Assembly (NCBI RefSeq): GCF_022201045.2
Contig: NC_068558.1
Coordinates: forward strand, 49,889,501-49,953,500
Source: Citrus sinensis
Lineage: Eukaryota; Streptophyta; Magnoliopsida; Sapindales; Rutaceae
Reading direction: 5' to 3'
Length of the DNA stretch: 64,000 bases
The notes under the pieces were generated by a model. That model was not told the origin of the DNA. It worked only from the letters and a program-made list of their open reading frames with translations, and made no database searches. The position numbers and the translations under genes are program-made. This document shows, one piece after another, positions 1 through 10,771 of the stretch; within the stretch, counting starts at the first letter, position 1; each line of letters opens with the position of its first letter.

Positions 1-54
1 ATGTAATTAATATATAAATTAGGTTACAATGGATGGATGGGAACAATATTAAAA

Positions 55-1921
55 TTAGAAGCGAGCAAGGAACTGCATTTGCTTGAGAAGAGGAGTTAGG
101 GTTTCCATGAGCTTCTCGCAAGGATGGTTGTGGATTCCCTCATAAGTTGTGACCACGATGCTGGTGTCTTTTGATAGCCTTTGGACCTGTTTCTTCACGT
201 TGCATGTGTGATGCGTGCACCGGTAGTAGCTCCTTTGATTTGGCCATGTTTTATATTGATTTTGCAAAATCATAGATTGGTAAGCATATGCATACAAAAC
301 ATATATAATTTTACAGAATGTAAAAGAGAAATTTAGATATAATTTCCACCCATAAATAAAAAAAATATGATGCCATTATAAGGGCAAAGTAGGTTAAACT
401 TTTTACTTTAAATTTTGAGCCATTGATCTCAATCAATCTAAGGATAAATATTGAAAGTCAAAGTAATATCTAACGATACCAACTCGTCATCATTGGATTA
501 TATTACATAAAACCAATGGTTTAAAAGTGTCAAAATTATAATTCAAATTATATGTACTGCCTGTATTCCAATGCTACATGTCATTAATCTATTATTAGAT
601 GATAAGTTTCATAATTTTTAAAATTAATATTATACCATTAAATAGATGAAAATATCTTATTAGTTGAGATACAAATGTTAGAATCACTAACATGACTCTT
701 ATGTATAAATATACCGTGAATGAATGATTCTTCTGTTTATACAACTGCTAAACTATCAAATTCTAGGCAAAAAAAAAAAAAAAAAAAAAACACAATTTAC
801 TGGCTAGTATCCTTTTTGCCTCTCATAAATTTCTATGTATATATTTACCAAAACTATGAATTAATAAATTCAACAACCTTCTACCATATATGGTTCGACA
901 TCATGACAGGGAATATCGACTTCTCTGTACGAAATTGCCTCAATTATTAGGTTATCTACTTTCCAAACCTAAAGAGATGGAATGAAGAAAGATGTTGATC
1001 ACTTATCACCCCTCTCAATCATGAAAAATATAGCCCGTCCAAGCCCTAAGAATTATCATGTCTATGTACCTACAAGACCTACTAGCCCAATTATTTATTT
1101 TTAATTATTATTTTGTTCTTGAGATCAAATCTTTAAATATTCCCATCCATATCTTGACCGATATCCGAAGAATTTCCCTCTCTCTCTTTCTTTTTGATCT
1201 GTGTAGGAGCAATTAACACTAGATTTTGCAACATTGCAACCACGTTAATAATATATTTCCATTAAATTATCAACTTCAACTTCAGCGGTTCTCAGTAGGT
1301 CAGATCATAACCGAACCCTAGGGAAGCGAAATTATATACACATGCATGTTAGTATGCATGGTTGAGAACTTTGAATTAAAACAAAGTCATCCTACAAAAT
1401 AAAATTTGCCTGTACAATAATTGTTTAATAAAGATTTTTCACGTAAGAATTAAGAACATGTGGCACGCATAATTTTATAAATCGTGTGTGTGTGTGTGTG
1501 TAAATAATGAAGACTGCGCGCGGCTGGCTCACCTGGGATATAAGCTGTTCTTGACAGCTTTCTGACCATATTTTCTCCAACGGTATCCATCGTCAAGAAT
1601 ATCATCGGCACTTCTAGTCTGAAAAGCGAACCTAGGCCGTGTGGCCTTCTTCATCCTAGACCCTTTCCTTTTATTCTCTTTACAACCCTGATCTTGTTGA
1701 TCACGACCTCCGCCATTTTCAGGGTTAAGATGACTAGTACTTTCCATCATATTGTGATCAGTTGACTGAGCAGAAAGAAGGCTAACCCAATCAATCTCCG
1801 GAAGAACTTGAGGCTCTAGAGTAGCTGGTTGCATCGACGAAGACGGGATTGAGGGTGTGAATAAGTAATTAGTCTGTGGCGACATTGGAGATGACACCGG
1901 CTGTGGTTCTCGTCCTTCCAT
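55..1921 (-). CDS. Group IIc WRKY transcription factor (WRKY24/43/56-like)
   Basis: Sequence-specific nuclear transcription factor expected to bind W-box DNA. Two coding exons, 1921-1533 and 232-55, are joined by a 1300-bp GT-AG intron (phase 2) that splits the Arg codon after the LYP residues, the usual intron position in most WRKY domains. The product is 188 aa. The N-terminal 80 residues are Ser/Pro-rich. A basic [12 protein letters not shown] stretch (about 81-92) is a likely nuclear signal. WRKYGQK lies at residues 115-121, followed by a C-x4-C ... H-x-H zinc finger. The single domain and C2H2 spacing place it in group IIc. The C-terminal tail after HNHP resembles WRKY24, WRKY43 and WRKY56 of Arabidopsis. 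The stop lies 55 bases from the window edge, so the 3' UTR probably runs outside. The class is sure; the exact orthologue is not. Confidence 0.93.
1483..1501. repeat. (GT)n microsatellite in the WRKY intron
   Basis: Uninterrupted GT dinucleotide run about 30 bp inside the 5' end of the group IIc WRKY intron. Likely length-polymorphic; no function is inferred. Confidence 0.9.
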
Positions 1922-3347
1922 GTTAGTTAAAAATTAATTGAGAGAGAGGAAGTGGCCAAATGTAGGATATTGCAGGTTTTTAAAGAAACAAAAGTGTTGG
2001 AGGGTAGAAGAGGTTAGGCAGGCACCCACAGAGAGATCTCTAGACGGACTCAAGTGTAATTGTTGGCTTTTGTGCTTGTTTAATTAATTAAAAAGAGACT
2101 CTCTCTCTCTCTCTCTCTCTCTCTGTATGTGTGTGTCTCTGAGTCTTGTTATTTCCCTGCTCTCTTAAGTTGCACCCAAAGGGTAAAGCCAACTATATCT
2201 CACCTACTTCTGTTCAACTGCCCTTTAAGCAAAAAGGAAACGTACCCAACATGCATCGTTATCACCAATGTGTGTGTGCATGCGGCTATCATTTTGCTCT
2301 ATATGGATAGTCCTTTTCTCCTCATACTGAGAAGGACGGTAGCAGAGCCTTCATTACAACCTCATTAATTAGGACACATGTTTAAAAGTGCATCAAAAAT
2401 ATTGTTTTAATCGATATGCAAGGATACTGTTCACCAACCGATTACATGACCGGGTTTTACCATCACTAGGACTATTGGTGTTGGCTTTCTGAATTATTAT
2501 TATTAATAAATGAGCACTAGATATCTTGCTTCGTGGTAATGAGTCACCGCCTAAAATCAAAATTGCATATTATTGTATTGTAAAATTGTTTAAAGAATAG
2601 ACGGCGCCGATTGAAAGATCAGGGCGACACATTGAATTCTCGTCTCATGGCAACGAGTTCATTGTTTTTTAAAAATCTTTCATTTGGGAACTTTGACCAA
2701 TAATACGTACCCCTTTGGATAAGGCCTGCAGATCAGAATGAATCAATGAACAAAAATCTTATATCTACTTGCCAATCAATCGAAAAGTTTTATCTGTATA
2801 CTCCAGTTGCCCTTTCTAGGTGCTCTAATCCCTAATTTCCAAACACGTGCTTTGTTCAATTGCCTTTTGAGAGATATGATTAGGTCACCCGCAATGACTT
2901 CCGGATATAAAATTTGTATAATTTATTTGATTCTAGAGCAAAGTGACCGGAACACCACTCTAATAGCGAACGAAGGCGACACGCAATCTAGCATTCCAGC
3001 AACCACCCAAAGTACTTGTTAGTTCAGTAGATACTAGTGAGCAATATGATTTACCTGCATACGTGTTCGATTTAGTCGCAACAAAATTGGAATCTGGAAA
3101 ATTCTTATTGCATAAGAAAATTTGGTAACAGTCCAAAATCAGGACAAAAATTCCTGGTACCCCGCGGTCCCAACAAAAGGTACAGTTTTTAACCACTGAA
3201 TAATGCTCTCCTATTGGTAAACTACTGCATAATTTTCAGTGCAATTTGAATTTCTCATCTAGATGGTCAAAAATTCATCCACTGGGGATAATTGGTTCAG
3301 AAAGCAATAAGGTGTGGCATGCACGGAAGTCAAATAGGACTTGTGCA
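1922..3347. other. Intergenic: WRKY upstream region and MRPL46 3' side
   Basis: This holds the promoter and 5' UTR of the minus-strand WRKY gene, then the 3' flank of the minus-strand MRPL46 gene. A CT microsatellite lies at about 2099-2124. Short open frames here show no recognisable domain and no splice-consistent extension. I see no further gene. Confidence 0.6.
2099..2124. repeat. (CT)n microsatellite upstream of the WRKY gene
   Basis: Pure CT run about 180 bp upstream of the WRKY start codon. On the gene strand it reads as a GA run, a common feature of plant proximal promoters and 5' UTRs. Whether it is transcribed cannot be told from the sequence. Confidence 0.9.
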
Positions 3348-5792
3348 TCAGCTGATGATCATCTTGTTAAGAAATTCAGCGCTCTCAGGAAAATACTCCA
3401 TGAGTTCATCCTTGGTCACCCAAACAAAATCCTCACACTTGCCAATTGTAAACTTGTTGCTCGCAATCACTTGAGACTTGAAGAAGAATTGCTGGCAAAA
3501 AGAAAGGGATCAACAGAGTGAATAACAATCACACACACTTACATTAAGACAACAGCATAAAATAAAGTTATCTGTGAAAAATGAAGTGCATAATTTATAT
3601 ACGGAAGAAAATAAAGTATTATTTCTCTTGAAATATATAAAAAGCACCAAGTATACCTTATATGATGGAACGTCTGGCATCTTTTCTGCAGGCTGCATTA
3701 CCATATGACCCATGGGAGCATTTCCGACAAAATAAGTGTGGGAAAGGTCACCCAGTACAGATTGTAATGCACACTCTGCACACTGCAAACATTTGATAAG
3801 AATTTATATGATTAGAAGAAGGATGAGAAGGTGGAGGAGAAGAAGAATCACCTTGCGCAAACTCTCCTCAGACTCATAAACTTTTTCTGGAAAATGCCAG
3901 ATAGGCTTCCCACCAGGAGCTCCAAAAGTTTCGCCATAGAGAATAAGGTACAGTCTTCTGTCAAGTGCTCTCTGTAATGACCTTAAGAACACAAATAAAA
4001 ATAATTATAATAACACTAATAAAAACATTAAATTTAATGTAATTCCTGCATAAACGCAATCATGCAGTTACTCGAATGCAATACAACATCAATAACATAA
4101 AACTTCTTCTTTTGTAAAATGAGATTTTATGATAAGTTTTAAGCCATGAAAGTTTGCTTGTGAGGATTTTTAAAAAGTTTTGGACTTGAGTTGTATCAAA
4201 CCATAATGAGGTCGATAAAATTCACCCGATTCAATGTACATAATAGAACTTCTTACTTTCTATCATTTGTTTTGTCAGTTTCAGTAATCCGAGGAGCTGG
4301 TACGTATTCCATTTGGTAGTCGCCTTTTCCTCTGTTACAGAAGTGTCACAAAAGATCAATACATAACAATCAAAACTTCATCTGCACTTGTCTTTCACTG
4401 CATTTGTAAGTGAAACATTTGTGAAAGAGAGAGAAACAAACAGAATTATACATTTCATTCAATAAATCAGGGCTTAGCAATGAAATTAAAAATGAGTCGT
4501 TACATAAATAATCACAGTAATAAGATTTTGAATGTCAAATGCACATGCTTGTTGATATTAAAAATGCAAAATTGAACAACAAATTACAAAGATATTTCCT
4601 AAAAGCAGAATTGCTTAAATGAGCCTGATATGACAGACCGAAAGAGAGCATCATGTCTCAGAAAATGCTACTCAAACCCAAGAGCTCTCTAGAACGATAA
4701 CGTCAACATGAAGTTACAAATTTGTAATCAATGCACCGACCAAAAGAAAGTATCATGACTCAGAAAAGGCTACTCAAACCCAAGAGCTCTATAGAATGAT
4801 AATGTCAACATGAAGTTACAAATTTGTAACTAATGCTTCTGCCTCATGCCCATGCACCATAATTACAATATTTTCTTTAAGATCCAACTTCTACAACAAC
4901 TCTCAACAGTCCAAGCAGAAGGGAAATTTTTTTTTTTTTTCCAAAAACACAATCATCAGAGATAAATAAGTGAACATGAATAAAAGGAGGTCACAATTAG
5001 ATATCCAAGATACTAGGACATTAACTGACATGCTTTGGGCATGTAAAACAACTTAAGGTCCAACCCCATGCAAAATATTCTAAGATAAAACAAATAGCTA
5101 AAGATAACCTCACTAAGAACAAGAACATAAGAGGACGTAAAGCAGCTTACCTAGAATTAGACTTGTCTAAAAATTCATCAGGATATCTGCGTCTGTATTG
5201 CTGTCTCCATCGAAACCTGGAACCCACCAGCCCCAAACCGAATACATGAGCAATCAAACCACACTACACAAGATGAGGAAAAAGAAATCCAGTATTGTGA
5301 TTAAAAATAATAATTTTTGAAGCTGCGGAACCAGAAGAGAAAGGGAAAATATGATCATATGTTATCAGTCATTTTATTTTAAATATTTATAAAGCAAAGG
5401 CATAAAATGTAAAAGGTTCAGCTTTTCCCATGTCCCAGATGACAAACTATCGAGTTTACAGAAAACGGAAAAAAGAGGGAAATTTAATTCCCATTCTATA
5501 ACTAAAGCGCAACCAAACAATATTCACAAAAGAAGAAGAAGAAGAAGAAGCTGCACGCAATGAAGCAAATAATGTATGAGGCATCTATGATTTTTTTCAT
5601 TTAAAATTTTATTAGCAAGTGAAAAAAGAAAACTGACGAGAACTCCTGAAATGCGTAAACCACAGGGTCAATTTTCGGAATAACAACAGGCAATCTCTCG
5701 AACAGAACGGACGCAACGATTTTCTCTGAGTTAGTACTAAACCCTCGAGTTGCCGTGAGAGGCCGAACCAACGACGTTAACGATCTCCGCAT
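3348..5792 (-). CDS. MRPL46: Mitochondrial large ribosomal subunit protein L46
   Basis: Structural protein of the mitochondrial 60S-type ribosomal subunit, with a Nudix-like fold in the family. Six coding exons: 5792-5638, 5216-5151, 4331-4257, 3981-3852, 3782-3657 and 3491-3348, giving 231 aa. All introns are GT-AG and the frame holds throughout. The N-terminus is rich in Arg, Ser and Thr with no acids for about 20 residues, as expected for a mitochondrial presequence. Recognisable conserved blocks are FRWRQQYRRRYPDEFLD, KSLQRALDRRLYL, HTYFVGNAPMGHM and EDFVWVTKDEL. An in-frame ATG at 5822 would add 10 residues, but it lies inside a likely 5' UTR intron (6022-5807), so the ATG at 5792 is preferred. 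The close Arabidopsis relative, from memory, is At1g14620. Confidence 0.92.
4636..4839. repeat. Two-copy tandem duplication, period 102 bp, in an MRPL46 intron
   Basis: Copy 1 starts at 4636 and copy 2 at 4738. They share long identical stretches such as ctactcaaacccaagagctc and differ at scattered single bases, so this is a local duplication of moderate age. It lies wholly within the intron between coding exons 2 and 3. Confidence 0.85.
5530..5551. repeat. (GAA)n microsatellite in MRPL46 intron 1
   Basis: Seven AGA/GAA trinucleotide units within the intron between MRPL46 coding exons 1 and 2. Confidence 0.85.
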
Positions 5793-6638
5793 TTTCGAAT
5801 TTCGACCTACAGAGAGCAACATCCAAATTCTAAATACAGTTAAATAATTAATTTAAGCCAAAAATATAGCACACATTGCGAGCAAGAAGGAAAAGAGATT
5901 GTACAGCTGATTAATTACTGTTAAAATTTCATTAATAGAGGGAAGCCTGCTTAAACCCTAAACGAGTAGTGAAGACTGAAGACTGAAGATCACGATCAGA
6001 GAGGAACAGAGTGATGCGTTACCAGAAACCGGCTGAGGCGGTGGTTGAGTTGAGGGTTTCTTCCACTTTCTTGTATTTTTCTATTTCGTACCTTTTTTAA
6101 TTCCATCGCCAACCCGGACTTGTCGGTTTTTATAATGATGGCGATAAATGTCGAAAATGCCACTGGAGAAACTTTACTATTACAGGTGGCTTTCAGTTTG
6201 TGGTTATGTGATTTTTTGGCCTTCAAAATATTTTGCCAAATTTTTGATCTTTTGAGCCAAATTGTCGAGTATCCCTGTCCACAATTGACCCACTTTATAT
6301 GAGATGCAAGCACGTGAACTAGGATCAAGTTTTAAAGCGCTTAGAAAAGGTTCCTAGGAGAAACTTAAGAGCTCACTTGATAGTGAATCTGAAAAATCGA
6401 GACATTTACATCCATGTTGGCATGAATGGTTATTATTACCACATAAAACCCGATATTCAAACATATAAATCCTAACATTAAAGATAGAGGCTGGAAAAGT
6501 GGAAATATTTGTTTTGTTGGGGAAATAGTGTCTGTGCTCTGCTAGCCTCACCTCGAAAGCTTCTTAGAAAGATTAAAAACCCGCCAAGAAATGTACAAAG
6601 GCAACTTCAAATAACATGAAAGTAACAACAGACGAAAA
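5793..6638. other. Intergenic between MRPL46 and the hydrolase
   Basis: Holds the MRPL46 5' UTR and promoter (up to about 6100) and the 3' UTR of the hydrolase gene. Short frames here are not supported as genes. Confidence 0.6.
5807..6022 (-). other. Probable 5' UTR intron of MRPL46
   Basis: On the minus strand a donor (CTG then GTAACG) at 6022 and an acceptor (ctctgtag) ending at 5807 bracket 216 bases. Removing them deletes the upstream in-frame ATG at 5822 and leaves the ATG at 5792 as the first in the message. Inferred from splice consensus only; no transcript was seen. Confidence 0.55.
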
Positions 6639-9600
6639 TCAGAACAAAGGCTTCTTTCCATTTAACATTCCCAACAAATGATCCAAAACCTTGCCCCCTG
6701 CATCGCGCAGACCAGAATGCATGTATTCATTTGTTATCCATAGCCTAATTCCTGCTATTTGAGATGCAGTCTCCATGGCCACCTTAAAATTAACATACAT
6801 ATCCTCATAATACACGGCAGCTGCAACAGGTACCTGGCAGCATTAAAAACAAAATGTATTAGTAAAGGAAAAAGGAATTCCCGAGTCAATATGAAGACAG
6901 TTGTGACTGCTTTTGCAGTAGTCTCTAGTGGGTTCAGGTCTCCATTCAATCAAGGTCAAGATAATTACGATTTCCTTATTTAATAACATTAGAGCAAACC
7001 TTGTTATTCTTCAATGTCTCAATGTTATAGAGCGGGGTCCAATCCTTCTTCTCAGCCAACAAATTAGCAGCTTCTTTAAATGGTTTCAAGGCATGAATCT
7101 CATCAAACATCCATGGGAATATCATCTGCCCAAGTAAATACCCAAGGATATATCCGTTGAAACAATTATAGAGGATCCAAAAGAACTTTGCAAATAAAAC
7201 TAACTGCAGTTAGCATCAGATTCATACACCAAATCCAGTGAATCATTTAAACCAAATAAGTAGAAAATATACAAATATCTCATTTTAAAAATTATGTCCC
7301 AAGTAACATAAATGCACAAAATGATCCAAGATGTTGCCCTGATGATGGATTGGCAAAAGCTCATAAGGCAAAGATATCTAGAACCTCAAGTACCTAAAAC
7401 AATCTGCAAAGAATAGCCATTAATTTCATTCAGTTTATTACTATGTTCAAAATTACTTGAACAGTTGTTTAAATTCTTATTTTATCAAAATATCTTTACT
7501 CTCCAAGAATTTTTTTTTCTTAATATTTCTGCCAATGCTAAAGGCAAAAGACGAGAAAACAATGCAACAATGTGTTCACCATCATGCTCGAAACTCAGTA
7601 GGCTCAACTCTAGACACAACAGCATCGCAACACACATTTGTCCAGGCTGTACTGCAGCTAGAAACTACATGCAACTATAAGCAAGTCCCGAGTTGACAAA
7701 ACTTTGGAGCCAAACAAGATGCAATTGACTCAAAGACTCTTTCTAAATAAACATATAAAACTTAAAGCAGAATTCTTCATTCTGTACTTTTACCAGCGGA
7801 GCCATAAGATCAGAAAAGTTTTAGAATGCACTGCACTCAGCTACTTAAAAGGAAAAAGGGCAAAAAGAGAAAGATGAAAACAGCGACAGAGTACACAAAA
7901 TGTATTTGTTACGCATGTCTTCTTTTATTTTTCATATAGCGGAATATTTATGTAACTCATATCTACCTCTCCTGTGAAAAGTACAGGATGATCTTCTTTT
8001 GCAGCCTTGATAGCATCAAATTTGCCTTCATATTCAGCCCTTATTCTTTGAGCAGACCATTGTGATGAAGCACCCTTAAAAAGAATTATGAAAAATAAGA
8101 ACATTTCAATTTTCTTCATTTAGGTGAATTTTTTGGATTGAAGAAGAGAAATTCTTTTTCACTCCATATTACTTCATTTTCGTTAAGTAACGTTTCATAA
8201 AATAGAACTCAAAAATAAATATAATAATTGTCAGAAAATGAAACTGTAAGCCATGATTGAACAATGTAACTTACTTGACAGTATATAGTCTCCTGCATTA
8301 AGGCATAGAGTGGGTTTGTATCAAAACTTAAAAAATTCTCAACCTGCACACAAATGACTAAATAATGATTACAAAAACGTGCTTTCCAGTCATGAAACGA
8401 AGATCATTTAGGTAGCAAACATTTTCTTACAGCTTTTAAGAAACAGTAACTGAGGAGTTTTGGTGCCCCTGGAACTATTACAGGATCCCAGGCAGTCTCC
8501 AACCTATAAGATAGAGATTTAAATTAGGAAAAGATAGAAGAGCACAAGAATGTGAGTAATTAAAAGGATGTGCATGGTCTGATGCCTAACATATAGTGTA
8601 AGCGTTCAAAACCAGTACTCGATCCTAAAGCGGAAAGCCCAACTAACTGCAAAACCCTTGGGGTTAATATACCCCCAGATGGGAGAAGAACCTGTACAAG
8701 GAAGAAGGGGGTAAGCAGAACAATTGCAGAAATTTTGCTAGAATTTCAGCATTACAGAAAATACAAAATCATGTTTGGTAGTCCCTTACCCCACCTCCTT
8801 CGGATTCTGCCAAGTGCTTCACAATTTCACGAACAATTTCAACATCCTGAGGAAATCTCTTGTAATACTTCTCGTTTTGACGAATAACTTGTTCAAAGGC
8901 CACTCTGTACACAGAATCTGCAGAGCAACCATTTCCTAAAGGAGGAGTTCCTCCAGTTAGAAGGACTTGTTTGAGCCCTTGTGGTGCAAAACTCAAATAG
9001 GTGACCGCACAAAAACCACCATAGCTCTGCACAAGAAAAGTAGCATGAGGTGCCATCAACATATTGAATGATTCAGTTAGTCTCTTCATGGATATTGTAA
9101 CAAATGACTGAACACAAAGAACTTGCTCATAAGAAGCAAAAGCGTGACCAAAGCATAAACCAGATTCCATTCAAAAGGCATAGACTTTAAGAATGGTTAA
9201 AGATGACAAACTCGACCAAGACCCTTAACTCAATACATAACGTAAAACAGTAAAACAGTAATCTTAATACCTGGCCCAAGACCGTCCAAGGTTTAGCATC
9301 AGGATCAAGACGAACACGGATGAATTCAGCGTCATTTACAATACTATCAGCTCTAAAATGTTTTAAGTAGTCAACTAAATCCTTAGCAGACTTCATTTGC
9401 AGCATAGATGATACTGACAGAGGAGTAGATAAGCCTGTTCCTCTCTGCAAGAAAACAAAATGGGCAGGGCCAATTACAATGAATACTTAACAACAAAGTC
9501 AGTGAATTTCAGTAAACGCTTGTGGTAGGGAAATTCAAGATAATCATGCCTGATCCATCAATACAACACGAAATTCTTCACATGCTTTATTTATCCATCC

Positions 9601-10234
9601 ACTGGATTCAGTTGGCCCCCGGCATTCAAAACCAGGCCCACCTTGTAAAAATAACAGATACGGCAATGATTGCTCCTCTTTTCCAACTGCAACATAAACA
9701 GCAACATGCACTTAAAAAAAAATATTTACCTATAAAATAAACGATTCACAGAGCAATAGTGTAAAGCCTTTGTCCACCAAGTAAGCTGAAGAACAGTCGA
9801 TTCTATTAATTAAGACAGAAAACAGTTTATGAATACGCCAAAGTAGAATTAGAAAAATGCTAAAATTAAACAATGAGTGAATCTCCAATGTTGTTAGTAC
9901 CAGCAACAACTTCGCGAGCAAAAAGGGAGATCTTAGGAGAGACATCGCGATCGAGGGCGTAATCGAGAGGGACAGTGAAGCGATGATCGCGAAGCCGGAG
10001 ATCCGGTACGGAGTACCACTTCCCCGCAACGTGTTCCGGCGATGATACGCCAGCCGCGGCATTGTTTCCGGTCATGGCGATGAATGCGCAGACCCTACTC
10101 CGGCGTGAGTGGAAGGAGTGAAGTTTTGTGGCTGGAAATATTGAAATGGTGCGAGGAGATGTCGAGAAAGCGCGGAAACGAAAAAGGAGGAATGGTTTTA
10201 CGAAGGAGAGCGCTGGCGCGTTAGTTGTCAGCAT
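6639..10234 (-). CDS. Proline iminopeptidase-like alpha/beta hydrolase (peptidase S33), organelle-targeted
   Basis: Predicted serine aminopeptidase that removes N-terminal proline from peptides. Ten coding exons: 10234-9901, 9686-9550, 9444-9271, 9026-8790, 8691-8591, 8503-8431, 8343-8275, 8074-7967, 7125-7000 and 6833-6639, giving 517 aa. The first 55 or so residues are rich in Ser, Arg and Phe and poor in acids, which fits a chloroplast or mitochondrial transit peptide. The oxyanion motif GGPG lies at about 127-130, DQRGTG follows, and the nucleophile elbow GQSYGG puts the catalytic Ser near residue 216. A C-terminal MHSG motif supplies the likely catalytic His (about 492), with Asp464 in YYEDMY a candidate acid. 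Intron 2 appears to use a GC donor. From memory the Arabidopsis relative is At3g61540. Substrate range is not shown by the sequence. Confidence 0.92.
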
Positions 10235-10254
10235 TTTTGGACATCTGAGACAAA

Positions 10255-10622
10255 GGCTCCGTTTGGTACAACTTATTAAATAGAGCTTATAACAATAGAG
10301 TTTATAATAATAGAGTTTATATCAATAGAATTTTTGGATAAAAAGTTATTGGGTGTTTAGTTATTAATAAAAAAAATATTTTTGAACCATTAAACTGTGT
10401 GATATTTTTTATATTATATATTTTTAGAAAAACTTTATAGTCTCTACTTCTAAAAGTTTAAATTTTAAACTTTTATTAGTAGAGGTAAATTAGCTTATTT
10501 AAACTAAAAAAATTCTATTAAAAAAAAATCAAACACTATAAAAATTTTAAAAAATAAAAAATACTTATACGATTAAATAAGTACTTATGACTCTTAAATA
10601 AGTCATACTAAACATGCACTAA
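10255..10622. mobile_element. MITE-like element directly upstream of the hydrolase start codon
   Basis: An AT-rich block of about 370 bp with imperfect inverted ends. The left end reads ggctccgtttggtacaactt and the right end, reverse complemented, reads agtgcatgtttagtatgact. Internal AT-rich, A/T-run sequence and the CCGTTTGG-type terminus are typical of hAT or related MITEs. I could not find a convincing target duplication. It begins about 20 bp upstream of the minus-strand hydrolase ATG, so it forms the immediate 5' flank. Confidence 0.6.
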
Positions 10623-10771
10623 GCGTAGACCGGGCAGTTTATCCAACACGTGGTAGCTTGTAGAAAGGTGAAAGATTTACGGGTGATGAGCTTTGATGGA
10701 TCTGAGCCCTCTGATATAAGCACTTTCAGAAGTCAACACGCAGACAAGTCAAATTATTGGTGTTTTAATTT

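Noticed and set aside
3246-3521. Plus-strand open frame of 91 codons
   Set aside because: It is antisense to the last MRPL46 exon, which has the conserved protein and splice sites.
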